From Paraburkholderia phenazinium (lineage in GTDB: Bacteria; Pseudomonadota; Gammaproteobacteria; Burkholderiales; Burkholderiaceae): a stretch of DNA of 64,000 bases. Shown in pieces: positions 43,721 to 52,069 of the stretch (its first letter is position 1; each line of letters begins with the position of its first letter). The stretch lies in the NCBI RefSeq assembly GCF_900100735.1, contig NZ_FNCJ01000019.1:62001-126000 (forward strand). The letters run 5' to 3'. Under the pieces are notes generated by a model, which was not told the origin of the DNA, did not search any database, and saw nothing but the letters and a program-made list of their open reading frames with translations. The translations under genes were made by a program, and so were the position numbers.

Positions 43721-44574
43721 CATTTGACGAAGGCAGTTCCGGCCTCACGCAAGACGGCTTCGCGAGAGTCCATGCTGACGCCCGGCGCATCGTAATAGGT
43801 GGCGACGAGCAGTGGGGCGCGTCCCGGCGGCCGTACCAGCGCATAGTCGTTGGTTTCTTCTTCGACGCTCGTTCCCGGCCGGTCGGCCGCCAGCCAATCC
43901 GCAGGCAAAGCCGCGCGAATCCGGTTGAGACCCGGCTTGGCCGCAATCATCCAGCTTTCCAGTTGCGTACGCGATAGTGGACTCAGAACGTCACCTAGGA
44001 GAATCCTGTTCGCCAGCTTTACGATTGCTCTCGGACTCGTGGTGTCGCGCACACCGTTGTATTGGTTCGACTCGGGCTCGTACCTGTCGGAGCGGGTGAC
44101 GGTATCGCCGAGATCCCGAACAAACTGCGTCAAGCCCGCGGGTCCGCCAGCGCTTTTCATCAACAGGATGGCGGCCGTATTGTCGCTCACCTCCACGATG
44201 GCCTGGCAAAGCGCGCCAACCGACATGACGCCTTGCGAAACATTGGCTTTCGTTACGGGCGAGGTAAAAATCAGGTCTTTCGCGGTATAGCGCACGAGGC
44301 GAGCGAGGTTCTCTTTGCCGGTATCTACACGGGCGAGTATCTGCGCCGCCAGCAGTCCTTTGAAGGTGCTGCACATCAGAAAGCGCTCATCGGCGCGATA
44401 GCTCAGCGTTCGCCCTGAACCGGTATCGATGGCGAAGACGCCGAGGCGGCCACCGTGCCGGCGCTCGATATCGGCTAGCGGGGAGTCGGATGCGAAAACA
44501 GGGCAGGCAGCGCCCATGCCGAGGAGAAAAGGTAACCCGAGGATCAGGTTTCGCCGGGTGGTGGAGTGGGGCAT
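43702..44574 (-). CDS. Class A beta-lactamase-family protein with a variant KTG box
   Basis: A 290-aa protein with a Tat-like signal (TTRRNLILGLPFLL, residues 5-18). Class A motifs: STFK with nucleophile S69 (Ambler S70-x-x-K73), SDN at 130-132 and the omega-loop RYEPESN (164-170) with the general-base Glu and Asn. The KTG box is replaced by DRPG (231-234) aligned by the downstream TND (usual DKTG...TND), that is, Arg-Pro for Lys-Thr. Arg occurs there in some carbenicillinases; Pro is very unusual. Hydrolysis may be reduced. The ATG at 44574 begins the Tat signal. Confidence 0.85.
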   Translation of the reverse strand: MPHSTTRRNLILGLPFLLGMGAACPVFASDSPLADIERRHGGRLGVFAIDTGSGRTLSYRADERFLMCSTFKGLLAAQILARVDTGKENLARLVRYTAKDLIFTSPVTKANVSQGVMSVGALCQAIVEVSDNTAAILLMKSAGGPAGLTQFVRDLGDTVTRSDRYEPESNQYNGVRDTTSPRAIVKLANRILLGDVLSPLSRTQLESWMIAAKPGLNRIRAALPADWLAADRPGTSVEEETNDYALVRPPGRAPLLVATYYDAPGVSMDSREAVLREAGTAFVKWARTTT

Positions 44575-44603
44575 TGATTTATCCTGTTTGTTCGGGAGCA
44601 CGG

Positions 44604-45542
44604 TTATACCCATAAGCGGTACAACCAGAACGACTCATCCTCGGCAAAGCGCTGGGCAAATTCGCCTGGCGTAAAACCGGTGATCTGTTTGGTTTTGCGG
44701 CTCAAATGGGCTTGATCGGCGAAGCCTTCATCAACGGCTAGCCCGGCCCAGTCGAACGCCTGTCCCGCCTCATGGCGCTCTCTTGCACGAAAGAACACAC
44801 CTTCGGACTTGACCAGCGATTGCCACTGCCGCAAGGATCGTCCGCTGTACGCCTGAATGCGGCGCTCCACCTGGCGTGGGCTGAGCGTACGCCGCCATTC
44901 GTGGGCTTGCCAGGCAAGGTGCTCAACCCAATGCCGGCCCGATTGACGCAAGGAGGGCGCGCTCGATTTTCGCCCTTGGAGCACTTGCCAGAGCGGCGCA
45001 AGATGTTGCTCGAGGACGGACAGCGTGGCCGCATCGTCGGGAGCGTCAAGCAGCGCTTCCAACAGAGGCTGCCAGTTTTCGCCGAGCAAGGCGCGCGCGT
45101 CGACGAAGCGATCATGGATGGCCGGCAATTCAATTCCAAATAGCGTCTGCGCGACATCCGCGGTGACACACAACATGTAGCCACGCCCTGTGGTGGGCGC
45201 CCAGCTAGCGGTGGGGCGTGACTGGCTGCCAGAGAACACGACAGGCGCGCCTAAGGACCGCCATTGCGGGCCATTGGCAGTGCGTTCCGCTAGCCCTACC
45301 TCAGCTCCCTTGAACCACGAAAGAGACACCAGTGGCGAGGCCGGAAAATGCGTCAAGCGTTGCGCGCTATCCAGTTGCAGGCTGCGTGTATCGCGGCTGA
45401 TGAGCGCCACGAACGCGCCTTGCAGCGCTGCCGGCGCGAGGTGAAGTCGCGTGTGCACTGTCTTCTCTGCCGGCGAGACGCGGGGGGCACGTGTCAGCGG
45501 ATCGGGGCAGAGCGGCAGGGTCGATGGAGTATCGAGCATCAT
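44604..45542 (-). CDS. AraC-family transcriptional regulator
   Basis: A 312-aa protein with a C-terminal AraC HTH pair (about residues 215-300: LSPRQVERRIQAYSGRSLRQ, WAGLAVDEGFADQAHLSR, GFTPGEFAQRF) and an N-terminal effector domain with no recognised motif. It is divergent from a cytochrome P450 gene, 103 bp apart, and likely controls it. It ends 30 nt before the beta-lactamase gene on the same strand, so the two may also be cotranscribed. Confidence 0.88.
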   Translation of the reverse strand: MMLDTPSTLPLCPDPLTRAPRVSPAEKTVHTRLHLAPAALQGAFVALISRDTRSLQLDSAQRLTHFPASPLVSLSWFKGAEVGLAERTANGPQWRSLGAPVVFSGSQSRPTASWAPTTGRGYMLCVTADVAQTLFGIELPAIHDRFVDARALLGENWQPLLEALLDAPDDAATLSVLEQHLAPLWQVLQGRKSSAPSLRQSGRHWVEHLAWQAHEWRRTLSPRQVERRIQAYSGRSLRQWQSLVKSEGVFFRARERHEAGQAFDWAGLAVDEGFADQAHLSRKTKQITGFTPGEFAQRFAEDESFWLYRLWV

Positions 45543-45645
45543 GACGACGGAGTGTAAGCAAACCAGGCACGGGTGTCACGCCGGACACCGCAAACCGCCG
45601 GCGATGTCGTTTGCGTTCAAGACGCGCCCGCTCCAGAGACGAACA

Positions 45646-47091
45646 ATGTGTGCCATGAATACACCCTCTACACCCCAATGCCCTTTCCACGCGCAACCGT
45701 CGTCTGCGCCGCCGGTTTGCCATCCTCCTGGTGTCTGGCCGCCGGGGCCGCCAGCCGGCCTGACGGGTTGGGGCTTGCTCAGGCGCATGTCGAACGACTT
45801 GCTGGGCACGCTTGGCGCCTGGCAACAGCGCTTCGGCGATGTGGTGCATCTGCGCATCTGGCCGGAACATCAGATCGTGGTCGCCGATCCGCAACTTGCG
45901 CGGGACTTGCTGGTCACACACCATGAAGCGTTGATTCGCTGGGAACGCGGGATGCGCGTTTTCTCCGGTCTGCAGGGGCAGAGCGTATTCGTCTCCGAGG
46001 GCGAGGCATGGCGTGGCAAGCGGCATGCCCTGTTGCCGAATTTCTCGCGCAAAACAGTTGAATCCTTCGTGCCGTCGATGGTCGCGGCCGTCGAGCAGGC
46101 GCTCGCGCGTTGGCCGCAAACCGATCGGCGCTGGCCGATCGAGAGTGCGCTGACTTCGGTGACCATGGACGTGATCCTGCGCATGATGTTCTCGACTGCG
46201 CCAGGCGATGATGCCCGTACAGCCGAGCAAGCGGTCCACACGGTGATGGTTGCGGCGAATGCCGAGTTCTATTGGCCGGCAAGCGCACCCGACTGGGCGC
46301 CCTGGAAGCGCGCGAAGCGCATGGCGCTGGCGACGCTAAAGGACATAGTGAGCCGCCATTTGCAGGACCGTGTGCGCAAGCCGCGTGACGCCTGGCCGGA
46401 GGATTTGTTGTCGAGCCTGCTGCGGATGCATTTCGACGATCCGGCGGCGTGGCCGTTGCAAGCGGTGCACGACGAATGCATGACGACGTTCCTCGCGGGT
46501 CATGAAACCGCCGCGGCGGCGTTGACCTGGTGGGCGTGGTGCATGGCCGATAGTCCCAAGGTACAGACCGCTGCGCGCGAGGAAGTTCGCAAGGTTTTCG
46601 CGGGCCGCGCGCCGACAATGGATGTCCTGCCATCGCTGCGTTATCTGACGCAGACGCTTCAGGAAACGCTGCGTCTTTACCCCGGCGCGCCGGTGCTCAA
46701 CAGCCGTCGCTTGCTTAAACCCATCACCTTGGGCGCCTGGCAGTTTCCCGCGCGAACCATGTTCATGGTGCCGGTTCAACTGATGCACCATGATTCACGC
46801 TGGTTCCCCGAGCCAAAGGCATTCCGGCCCGAGCGTTTCGCGTCCGGAGCGCCGGAGATTCCACGCGGCGCTTATCTGCCTTTCGGAGCGGGCCCACGCG
46901 TTTGCCTGGGGCAGCACCTCGCCATGACCGAACTGACCGTTGTCGCGGCCATGCTCTTGCAACGCTTTCAATTGTCAGTGCCGGATGGCATGACGGCGCC
47001 TCAGCCGGTGTTTCACGTCTCGCTTAGACCAAGCCGTCCTCTATCCCTGCAACTCGCCCCAGCACCACAGGCCGCAGCGATCTCAACCTGA
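45646..47091 (+). CDS. Cytochrome P450
   Basis: A 481-aa soluble P450 with all signatures: I-helix AGHETAA (about residues 284-290), ExxR ETLR (E340, R343), and heme loop FGAGPRVCLGQHLA with thiolate C420. There is no membrane anchor. The Pro-rich start PPGPPAGLTGW is common in bacterial class I P450s that use separate ferredoxin partners; no such partner is encoded nearby. The ATG at 45646 has AGAGA upstream; 45655 is also possible. It is divergent from an AraC regulator. Neighbouring PraB hints at an alkyl or fatty-acid-like substrate, but this is speculative. Confidence 0.9.
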   Translation: MCAMNTPSTPQCPFHAQPSSAPPVCHPPGVWPPGPPAGLTGWGLLRRMSNDLLGTLGAWQQRFGDVVHLRIWPEHQIVVADPQLARDLLVTHHEALIRWERGMRVFSGLQGQSVFVSEGEAWRGKRHALLPNFSRKTVESFVPSMVAAVEQALARWPQTDRRWPIESALTSVTMDVILRMMFSTAPGDDARTAEQAVHTVMVAANAEFYWPASAPDWAPWKRAKRMALATLKDIVSRHLQDRVRKPRDAWPEDLLSSLLRMHFDDPAAWPLQAVHDECMTTFLAGHETAAAALTWWAWCMADSPKVQTAAREEVRKVFAGRAPTMDVLPSLRYLTQTLQETLRLYPGAPVLNSRRLLKPITLGAWQFPARTMFMVPVQLMHHDSRWFPEPKAFRPERFASGAPEIPRGAYLPFGAGPRVCLGQHLAMTELTVVAAMLLQRFQLSVPDGMTAPQPVFHVSLRPSRPLSLQLAPAPQAAAIST

Positions 47092-47127
47092 GCTTCGCCG
47101 CAGAACGCGGCGAAGCTCGTACGGCGC

Positions 47128-47610
47128 TTACTGCGAAACCGTAAACGCCGGGTTCGGGCTAACTGAGAGGCTATTGACCGTGCAACTGCCGGCTAGCGGC
47201 TGATCGCTTGCGCTCAGCGTATTGGTTTCGTTGCTCCAGCTACCGTTGATGGTCGAGGGACCGCAACCCACACCCAGTACGCTAAACCCGACGTTCGCCA
47301 CGTTGCCAGTCGTGGTGCTGGTGGCGACGAGTTTCCACGGCAAACCGGTGATCTGCGGTACACCGCACAAGCCACCGCCGGTGAGCGCAACCGAATTGAT
47401 CTGGGCGTACGTGCCGTCCTTGCTGACCACGCCGCTAAGCGTGATGCCGCAGCTGACGTTGGGGGCGATCGGCGTGCTGACGTTGATCGTGCCCGGCGCA
47501 CTGAAGGAAGATCCCGCCGGTCCGATCGTGGCGGCTGAGACGATGGGTGAGAGGGCGGCACAAATGAGAGCGACAGCACCACCGCGAGCGAACGTCTTGA
47601 TGAGCTTCAT
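47128..47610 (-). CDS. PraB-like secreted protein (alkane oxidation activator family)
   Basis: A 160-aa protein with a signal peptide (MKLIKTFARGGAVALICAAL, cleaved after VSA) and a small beta-rich mature part with four cysteines (VSCGITL, GLCGVP, GCGPS, GSCTVN). The pattern (ITPAG/IGPAG, V-x-C-x-ITL, CGVPQITGLPW) resembles PraB, an exported protein linked to hydrocarbon oxidation in Pseudomonas. The start is set at the signal peptide. Confidence 0.65.
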   Translation of the reverse strand: MKLIKTFARGGAVALICAALSPIVSAATIGPAGSSFSAPGTINVSTPIAPNVSCGITLSGVVSKDGTYAQINSVALTGGGLCGVPQITGLPWKLVATSTTTGNVANVGFSVLGVGCGPSTINGSWSNETNTLSASDQPLAGSCTVNSLSVSPNPAFTVSQ

Positions 47611-47825
47611 GATTTGCCTTCCATGGTTAAATGGCAACGAAGTTGCCGAATGTAGGCGCCAAGCAGTGGTGTTCAGGAACACCGTTGCCTCGCCTGTTGA
47701 CGAACCGAACTGCCTCTATCCGTGCAGCCTGTGCAACGTGATACACGCGGCCGCACGGCGTCATTCGTCATCCTGAAGATCGGGTAGACCTTCAGGACAG
47801 ACGAACCGCATGCTTGATGCGAGGG

Positions 47826-49484
47826 CTATTGCACGAATGCGCCGATTGAGAGGTACGGATTGACGACGCCAGCCTGGGTCGGTGTCGTCGACGGTGTATT
47901 GACGCCGTTCATCAACAATCCGTACACCGGCCCCACCTGAACCATCACGCCGGTATCGCCGGCCTTATAGATCGATGTGCTGCCCGACATCAGCGGTCGC
48001 GCTGCAGTGACGTTGACGAGACCGGGTTTCGACTGCGTATAGTCGAAGTTGAAGTCACTCGAATCCACGGTCTTGAATGGGTTGATCAATTTCCCCACCG
48101 AGCCTTGAAACAAGGTCGAGGTGTAGTTCACGCTAGGCGCAAACGACGCGCTGCCATCAATACAGGCGCCTGCGGAGGCATAGGCGCTCGTGTACTGGCC
48201 GTTGATCACCACCGTGCCTTGCACCGCGTTGGCATATGTGACCGCGCCGCAGGCAGAGGCGCTGTTGGCCCCGATGTAGCCGCCGCTCAAGGCGCCCGAT
48301 GCCAGTTGTGTGGCGGGTGCAAGCAGGGAAATGCCGATCTGGTCGTCCAGCACGGAAGCGAACGGGTTGGTCCCACTGGTGGAGGCATATCCGACGCGAA
48401 TGATGACCGGCACCAGTTGGCCATTGACGTTGCCGACGATCATCACGCCGTGAGCATTGTTGGTGCCGCCGACCAGCTGGGTGATCGACTGGCCGACCGC
48501 GGGAAAGTATTGCTGTCCGCTTGGCGGCTTGCTGACGAACACATTGTCCGGCGTGCCGTCCGCATTGGTTCGCAGCGTCCACGGCGCACCCGTGGACTTG
48601 CACGAGTAGGTGGAGCTGTCAGGCACGCACGAGCCGTCGGCATTGAAGGTTTCCGAGGCCTGGATCGCGTCGGGCTGCCAACCGATATTGCTGCCCGTGG
48701 TCACGACGGGCGCCCCGGTCTGGAAGCTGGTGCCTTCGGGCGTCATGCGGAATCCCAGCTCGTTGTATGTGCCCGCCACCTGCGAGAAGTCGGTGACGGT
48801 CTGGCTGAAGCCGAGGAACGGGTACGAATCGAACGTGCGCGCGGGCACCCCGCCGATGGTGTATCCGGGGAACAGTTGAACGCCATTGAACTGGATGGAG
48901 GACCCCGGAATGCCGCCCCCGATGATGCCCTGGCCGACGAACAGCATAGGCGGATCCTGCGGGTTGACGGTGATCGAATAGGTGCCGTCCGAGGTTGCGC
49001 CGTTTTCCAGCAAGATGGCGCAGCGATTCTGCTCCGCAGTCGGCAAGCCATAGGGCGTGGTGACGTTGCCGCTCGAGTCGGTCACCTGGTACTGGTTGGG
49101 ATGCACGTACGAACCGGTAATGGTCAGGCCCGCTCGCGACTGGTTGATCTGCCCGGACGAGGTGGGCACGAACGATTCGACAAAGGTCATCTGATACTGC
49201 ATCTTGGTCGAGTCGAACTGCATCTTGATGTATTCACCGCTTCCAGAGCCACCCGAGTAGGTCGTCGAGTAGTCGAGGGACTCGGGACAGAGCTGCTTGA
49301 CAACGACCGGTGTGGAAGAGGGCGCGCCCTGTGGCGTACAGGTGCTTCCGGTACATTGGGTGACGGAGATAGGACCCGGCGCGCCGGGTGAGCTGCCGTT
49401 GCACGCTGCCAGTAGTAAAGGAAATGCGAGTGCACTAATGATGAAAACTGCAAAGCCTCGCCTGCTTTCTCGATGCGCCATCAT
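47826..49484 (-). CDS. Large surface lipoprotein, DUF2957-like
   Basis: A 552-aa protein with a lipoprotein signal: hydrophobic segment and lipobox LLAAC (Cys28). The mature part is Gly/Ser/Thr/Asn-rich, beta-like and has four to six cysteines. It resembles the Burkholderia-restricted DUF2957 lipoproteins, whose role is unknown. It lies 215 bp upstream of the PraB-like gene on the same strand. Confidence 0.75.
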   Translation of the reverse strand: MMAHRESRRGFAVFIISALAFPLLLAACNGSSPGAPGPISVTQCTGSTCTPQGAPSSTPVVVKQLCPESLDYSTTYSGGSGSGEYIKMQFDSTKMQYQMTFVESFVPTSSGQINQSRAGLTITGSYVHPNQYQVTDSSGNVTTPYGLPTAEQNRCAILLENGATSDGTYSITVNPQDPPMLFVGQGIIGGGIPGSSIQFNGVQLFPGYTIGGVPARTFDSYPFLGFSQTVTDFSQVAGTYNELGFRMTPEGTSFQTGAPVVTTGSNIGWQPDAIQASETFNADGSCVPDSSTYSCKSTGAPWTLRTNADGTPDNVFVSKPPSGQQYFPAVGQSITQLVGGTNNAHGVMIVGNVNGQLVPVIIRVGYASTSGTNPFASVLDDQIGISLLAPATQLASGALSGGYIGANSASACGAVTYANAVQGTVVINGQYTSAYASAGACIDGSASFAPSVNYTSTLFQGSVGKLINPFKTVDSSDFNFDYTQSKPGLVNVTAARPLMSGSTSIYKAGDTGVMVQVGPVYGLLMNGVNTPSTTPTQAGVVNPYLSIGAFVQ

Positions 49485-50037
49485 TTGTCTCCGTGGCCAT
49501 GTTTTTATTAAAAGTCAAAACAACATCTATTCATCCGGCATTCATGTGCCGGTTGATGTACTCCCTGCGGACAAACGTATCCACCCTTATGCGTAACGCG
49601 AGCCGCCGCGCTTAAACAGGAGAACGTTTCATGCGAATAATGCGAATTGCATCGGAAAGAAACTGAACTTCGCAATATGCTTTGCGCATTGCGAGTTGCC
49701 AATGCAGTCGTTTTCCTCGATAGACAGTGATGTCGTGGTGCATTGCACTCGCTGGCCGGATATTCAGATAATTTGTGGGCATACACTAGCCCCACGGGCC
49801 CTGCGTGTACATAGAGTCTTTGATCCAAACAGGCGGCTGTGGCTAGCGGCGCTTAAGCTCGCCGGTCGGCTGCGATTTAAAACGCTCGCATGAATTGTCT
49901 TAATTCGCCAGAATGCAGTTTTACCGGATGACACGATGCAATTGACGTATTCTGCTCTCCGGGGTTGACGATATTCATAATCAACCGTATGCCTAATAGA
50001 ATGATTTCCGATTTTGGTCGCTGATATGGGAGCTGGC
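49485..50037. other. Gene-free, AT-richer stretch
   Basis: These 553 bp contain several short frames on both strands but none with protein-like character or a ribosome site. It probably holds the divergent promoters for the lipoprotein and the next gene. Confidence 0.4.
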
Positions 50038-50916
50038 ATGCAGTCCTTGCGCAAGGCGGAAAAATCTACTGCGAAATCGCTATGGAGTTTCGCGGGATGG
50101 GTAATATGCGGAGGCGTCACGATTGCGGTGACCTTGGCATTGATGGGCCACTGGCCGCTGTTCGCAGCGGCGCGCACGATGCCTGTTGCAATGCATGCGA
50201 CGACGCAGGTTCCGGACGTGCTCACACCGGGCGGCGTGAGCGCGGCACAGAGGCCAACCGTTGAGCCGGCTGCCTTTGCACACCCGGGTATCGACGTGCT
50301 CGCGCGACTCGAATCCGCAGCACGCAGCAGTACTGCCGCGCAGTCGGGACCGAACACCAGCGAGACGCTGACCGAAGCGCTGCAACGTGCGCTCTCATAT
50401 CCGGATTTCAGTGCGCTTGCCGCGCGCAGCGACCCGGAAGGTCTGGTTGAAGCTGCGGCTTGGGCCGATGCTTGCGAGCGTGGCGCGTTGTCCGCTCAGG
50501 ACGAAGGCTTGCGTTGCGGCGATGTGAAACTGCACGGCGCAAGCTATGCCGACGACCTGCTAAAGAAGGCCGCCGACGCAGGTCAGCCCGCAGCCGTTCT
50601 GGCGCTAGCGGACCGCTATCCGGACCAGTGGCTGGAGATTCCGTTGCCAAGCGGCGAGATGCTGGGCGACCGCGTATTTACCCTTGCCGCTCACGCGTAC
50701 CCCGCCGCACTGGCCATGCTGAGCCAACTGTGCTCCGCCCCCGAGGTATGCGCCAACGGACTGCTGACGCGAAACGTACTGGCGCTGCTGCAATTGGGCA
50801 TGTCTGAGACCGGTACGTCCGACGCTGGCCAATATCTGACCGGCACGGAGAGCGAGCAGCGCGCGGCAACCGATCGGGCAGCCCAACTTCGAGCAGCGTT
50901 GCACTGGCCGTCTTGA
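50038..50916 (+). CDS. Membrane-anchored protein of unknown function
   Basis: A 292-aa protein with one N-terminal membrane helix (about residues 15-40, SFAGWVICGGVTIAVTLALM) and a periplasmic Ala-rich helical domain with four cysteines (CERG, LRCGD, LCSAPEVC). The helical repeats may be SEL1/TPR-like (AGQPAAVLALADRY, AYPAALAMLSQLC). GGGAG lies 5 nt before the ATG. The family is not recognised. It is monocistronic, with a terminator downstream. Confidence 0.65.
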   Translation: MQSLRKAEKSTAKSLWSFAGWVICGGVTIAVTLALMGHWPLFAAARTMPVAMHATTQVPDVLTPGGVSAAQRPTVEPAAFAHPGIDVLARLESAARSSTAAQSGPNTSETLTEALQRALSYPDFSALAARSDPEGLVEAAAWADACERGALSAQDEGLRCGDVKLHGASYADDLLKKAADAGQPAAVLALADRYPDQWLEIPLPSGEMLGDRVFTLAAHAYPAALAMLSQLCSAPEVCANGLLTRNVLALLQLGMSETGTSDAGQYLTGTESEQRAATDRAAQLRAALHWPS

Positions 50917-50971
50917 CGGCGAAGCGCCGGATGGGCGGTGGGCGTCCGACCGGGTCAGGCGCTTGTCTACC

Positions 50972-51006
50972 GAAGCCCCGATTGCCTTTCCGGCTTTCGG
51001 GGCTTC
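50972..51006 (+). terminator. Terminator-like hairpin
   Basis: A 10-bp stem GAAGCCCCGA (50972-50981) / TCGGGGCTTC (50997-51006), 15-nt loop, followed by CTCTTTATT. The rest of the 50,917-51,274 gap shows no gene. Confidence 0.65.
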
Positions 51007-51274
51007 CTCTTTATTGAGGCGTCGACCTGAGTGTCCTGCGCTGCGCCGCCATTACCCTCAAGAACTGCCGCGCGTTGCCGATATTGCGTGAAGAGCGCGT
51101 TCGGATTGAATGTCCCGCTGTCCCGGCCGGGCAGGGGTAGGGCTGGCCAGTCCGTAAAAGATGGCATCTTGTCAGCCGCATTCAAAGTGTCCAGATGGCG
51201 GGATGCGCCATCCTTGTCATGGCTGGGAAGACTGGTTGTGATATTCAAGTCACCTTCGTACGACGGGGGGTACC

Positions 51275-52069
51275 GTGATTCGACATGGCCTTGCGGGGTT
51301 GCTGCTAATCCTATGCTGTATTGGCGGTGCTATGGCCGCTGGTCCCGAATGTTCGCGTTCGTTTACCCTGGCTTTGCACGATCACGGTCTGCTCTATTCC
51401 GTCGACACGGACACCGGGATCGACAAAGACTTCGCTGACGAGTTGATCCGCCGCAGCGGTTGTCAGGTCAGAGTCAGCCTTATGTCGCGGGCCCGGATCT
51501 GGAAGCTGATCGAATCCGGCGGACTCGATTTCAGCCTGTCGGGCATTGCTAACAGTGAGCGTAACCAGTACGCGGATTTCGCCTGGTACTTCAGCGACAA
51601 ATACTATTTGCTGGTGCGCAAGGATGCCGGAATCCATCGCCTGGCCGATTTCGAGCACAACGACCAGTTTCAGCTCGGCGTCATCCGCAGCTTTCGCTAC
51701 AGCGAGTCCGCCAACCGGCTGGTCGACTCGCTCGCCGCCGACAACCGGGTTACCCAGGCCGGCGGTCTGGATCCGCTGTATCAGGCGCTGCTTGTCGGGC
51801 GCATTCAGGGCATGATCATCGAGCCATTCGATTACCCGGCAATCGATGAAAAGAAAATCCGCGACGTGACTAACATCGTGGAGTTCGACGACCCTGCCGT
51901 ACCTCACGGCCTCATCATGTCAAAGAAGGCGCTGCCGCCATCCGAGCGGGAAAAGTGGCGCGCCTTGGTGAATGAGATGCGCGCGGATGGCACCGTGCGG
52001 CGAATCTTCGAGAAGTATTTCAAACCCGACCTCGCCGATTCGATGGTCGATTTCCAGACGCAGCCGTGA
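51275..52069 (+). CDS. Periplasmic solute-binding protein coupled to a GGDEF/EAL protein
   Basis: A 264-aa family 3-type binding protein: signal peptide (MIRHGLAGLLLILCCIGGAM), then a Venus-flytrap fold (GIDKDFADELIRRSGCQVRV, DFSLSGIANSERNQYADFAW). The start is GTG at 51275 after a G-rich site. No ABC permease or ATPase is nearby. Instead the stop overlaps the GTG start of a CHASE-PAS-GGDEF-EAL gene (GTGA), so it is likely a ligand sensor for that enzyme rather than a transport component. This is inference. Confidence 0.8.
   Translation: MIRHGLAGLLLILCCIGGAMAAGPECSRSFTLALHDHGLLYSVDTDTGIDKDFADELIRRSGCQVRVSLMSRARIWKLIESGGLDFSLSGIANSERNQYADFAWYFSDKYYLLVRKDAGIHRLADFEHNDQFQLGVIRSFRYSESANRLVDSLAADNRVTQAGGLDPLYQALLVGRIQGMIIEPFDYPAIDEKKIRDVTNIVEFDDPAVPHGLIMSKKALPPSEREKWRALVNEMRADGTVRRIFEKYFKPDLADSMVDFQTQP

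Noticed and set aside
48105..49391. 428-codon plus-strand frame opposite the lipoprotein gene
   Set aside because: The minus strand encodes a lipobox-bearing protein of sensible composition; the plus frame is Arg/Gly-rich and starts without a ribosome site.
49696..49893. Small plus-strand frame in the gap before 50,038
   Set aside because: No ribosome site, no hydrophobic or family pattern, and mixed codon use.
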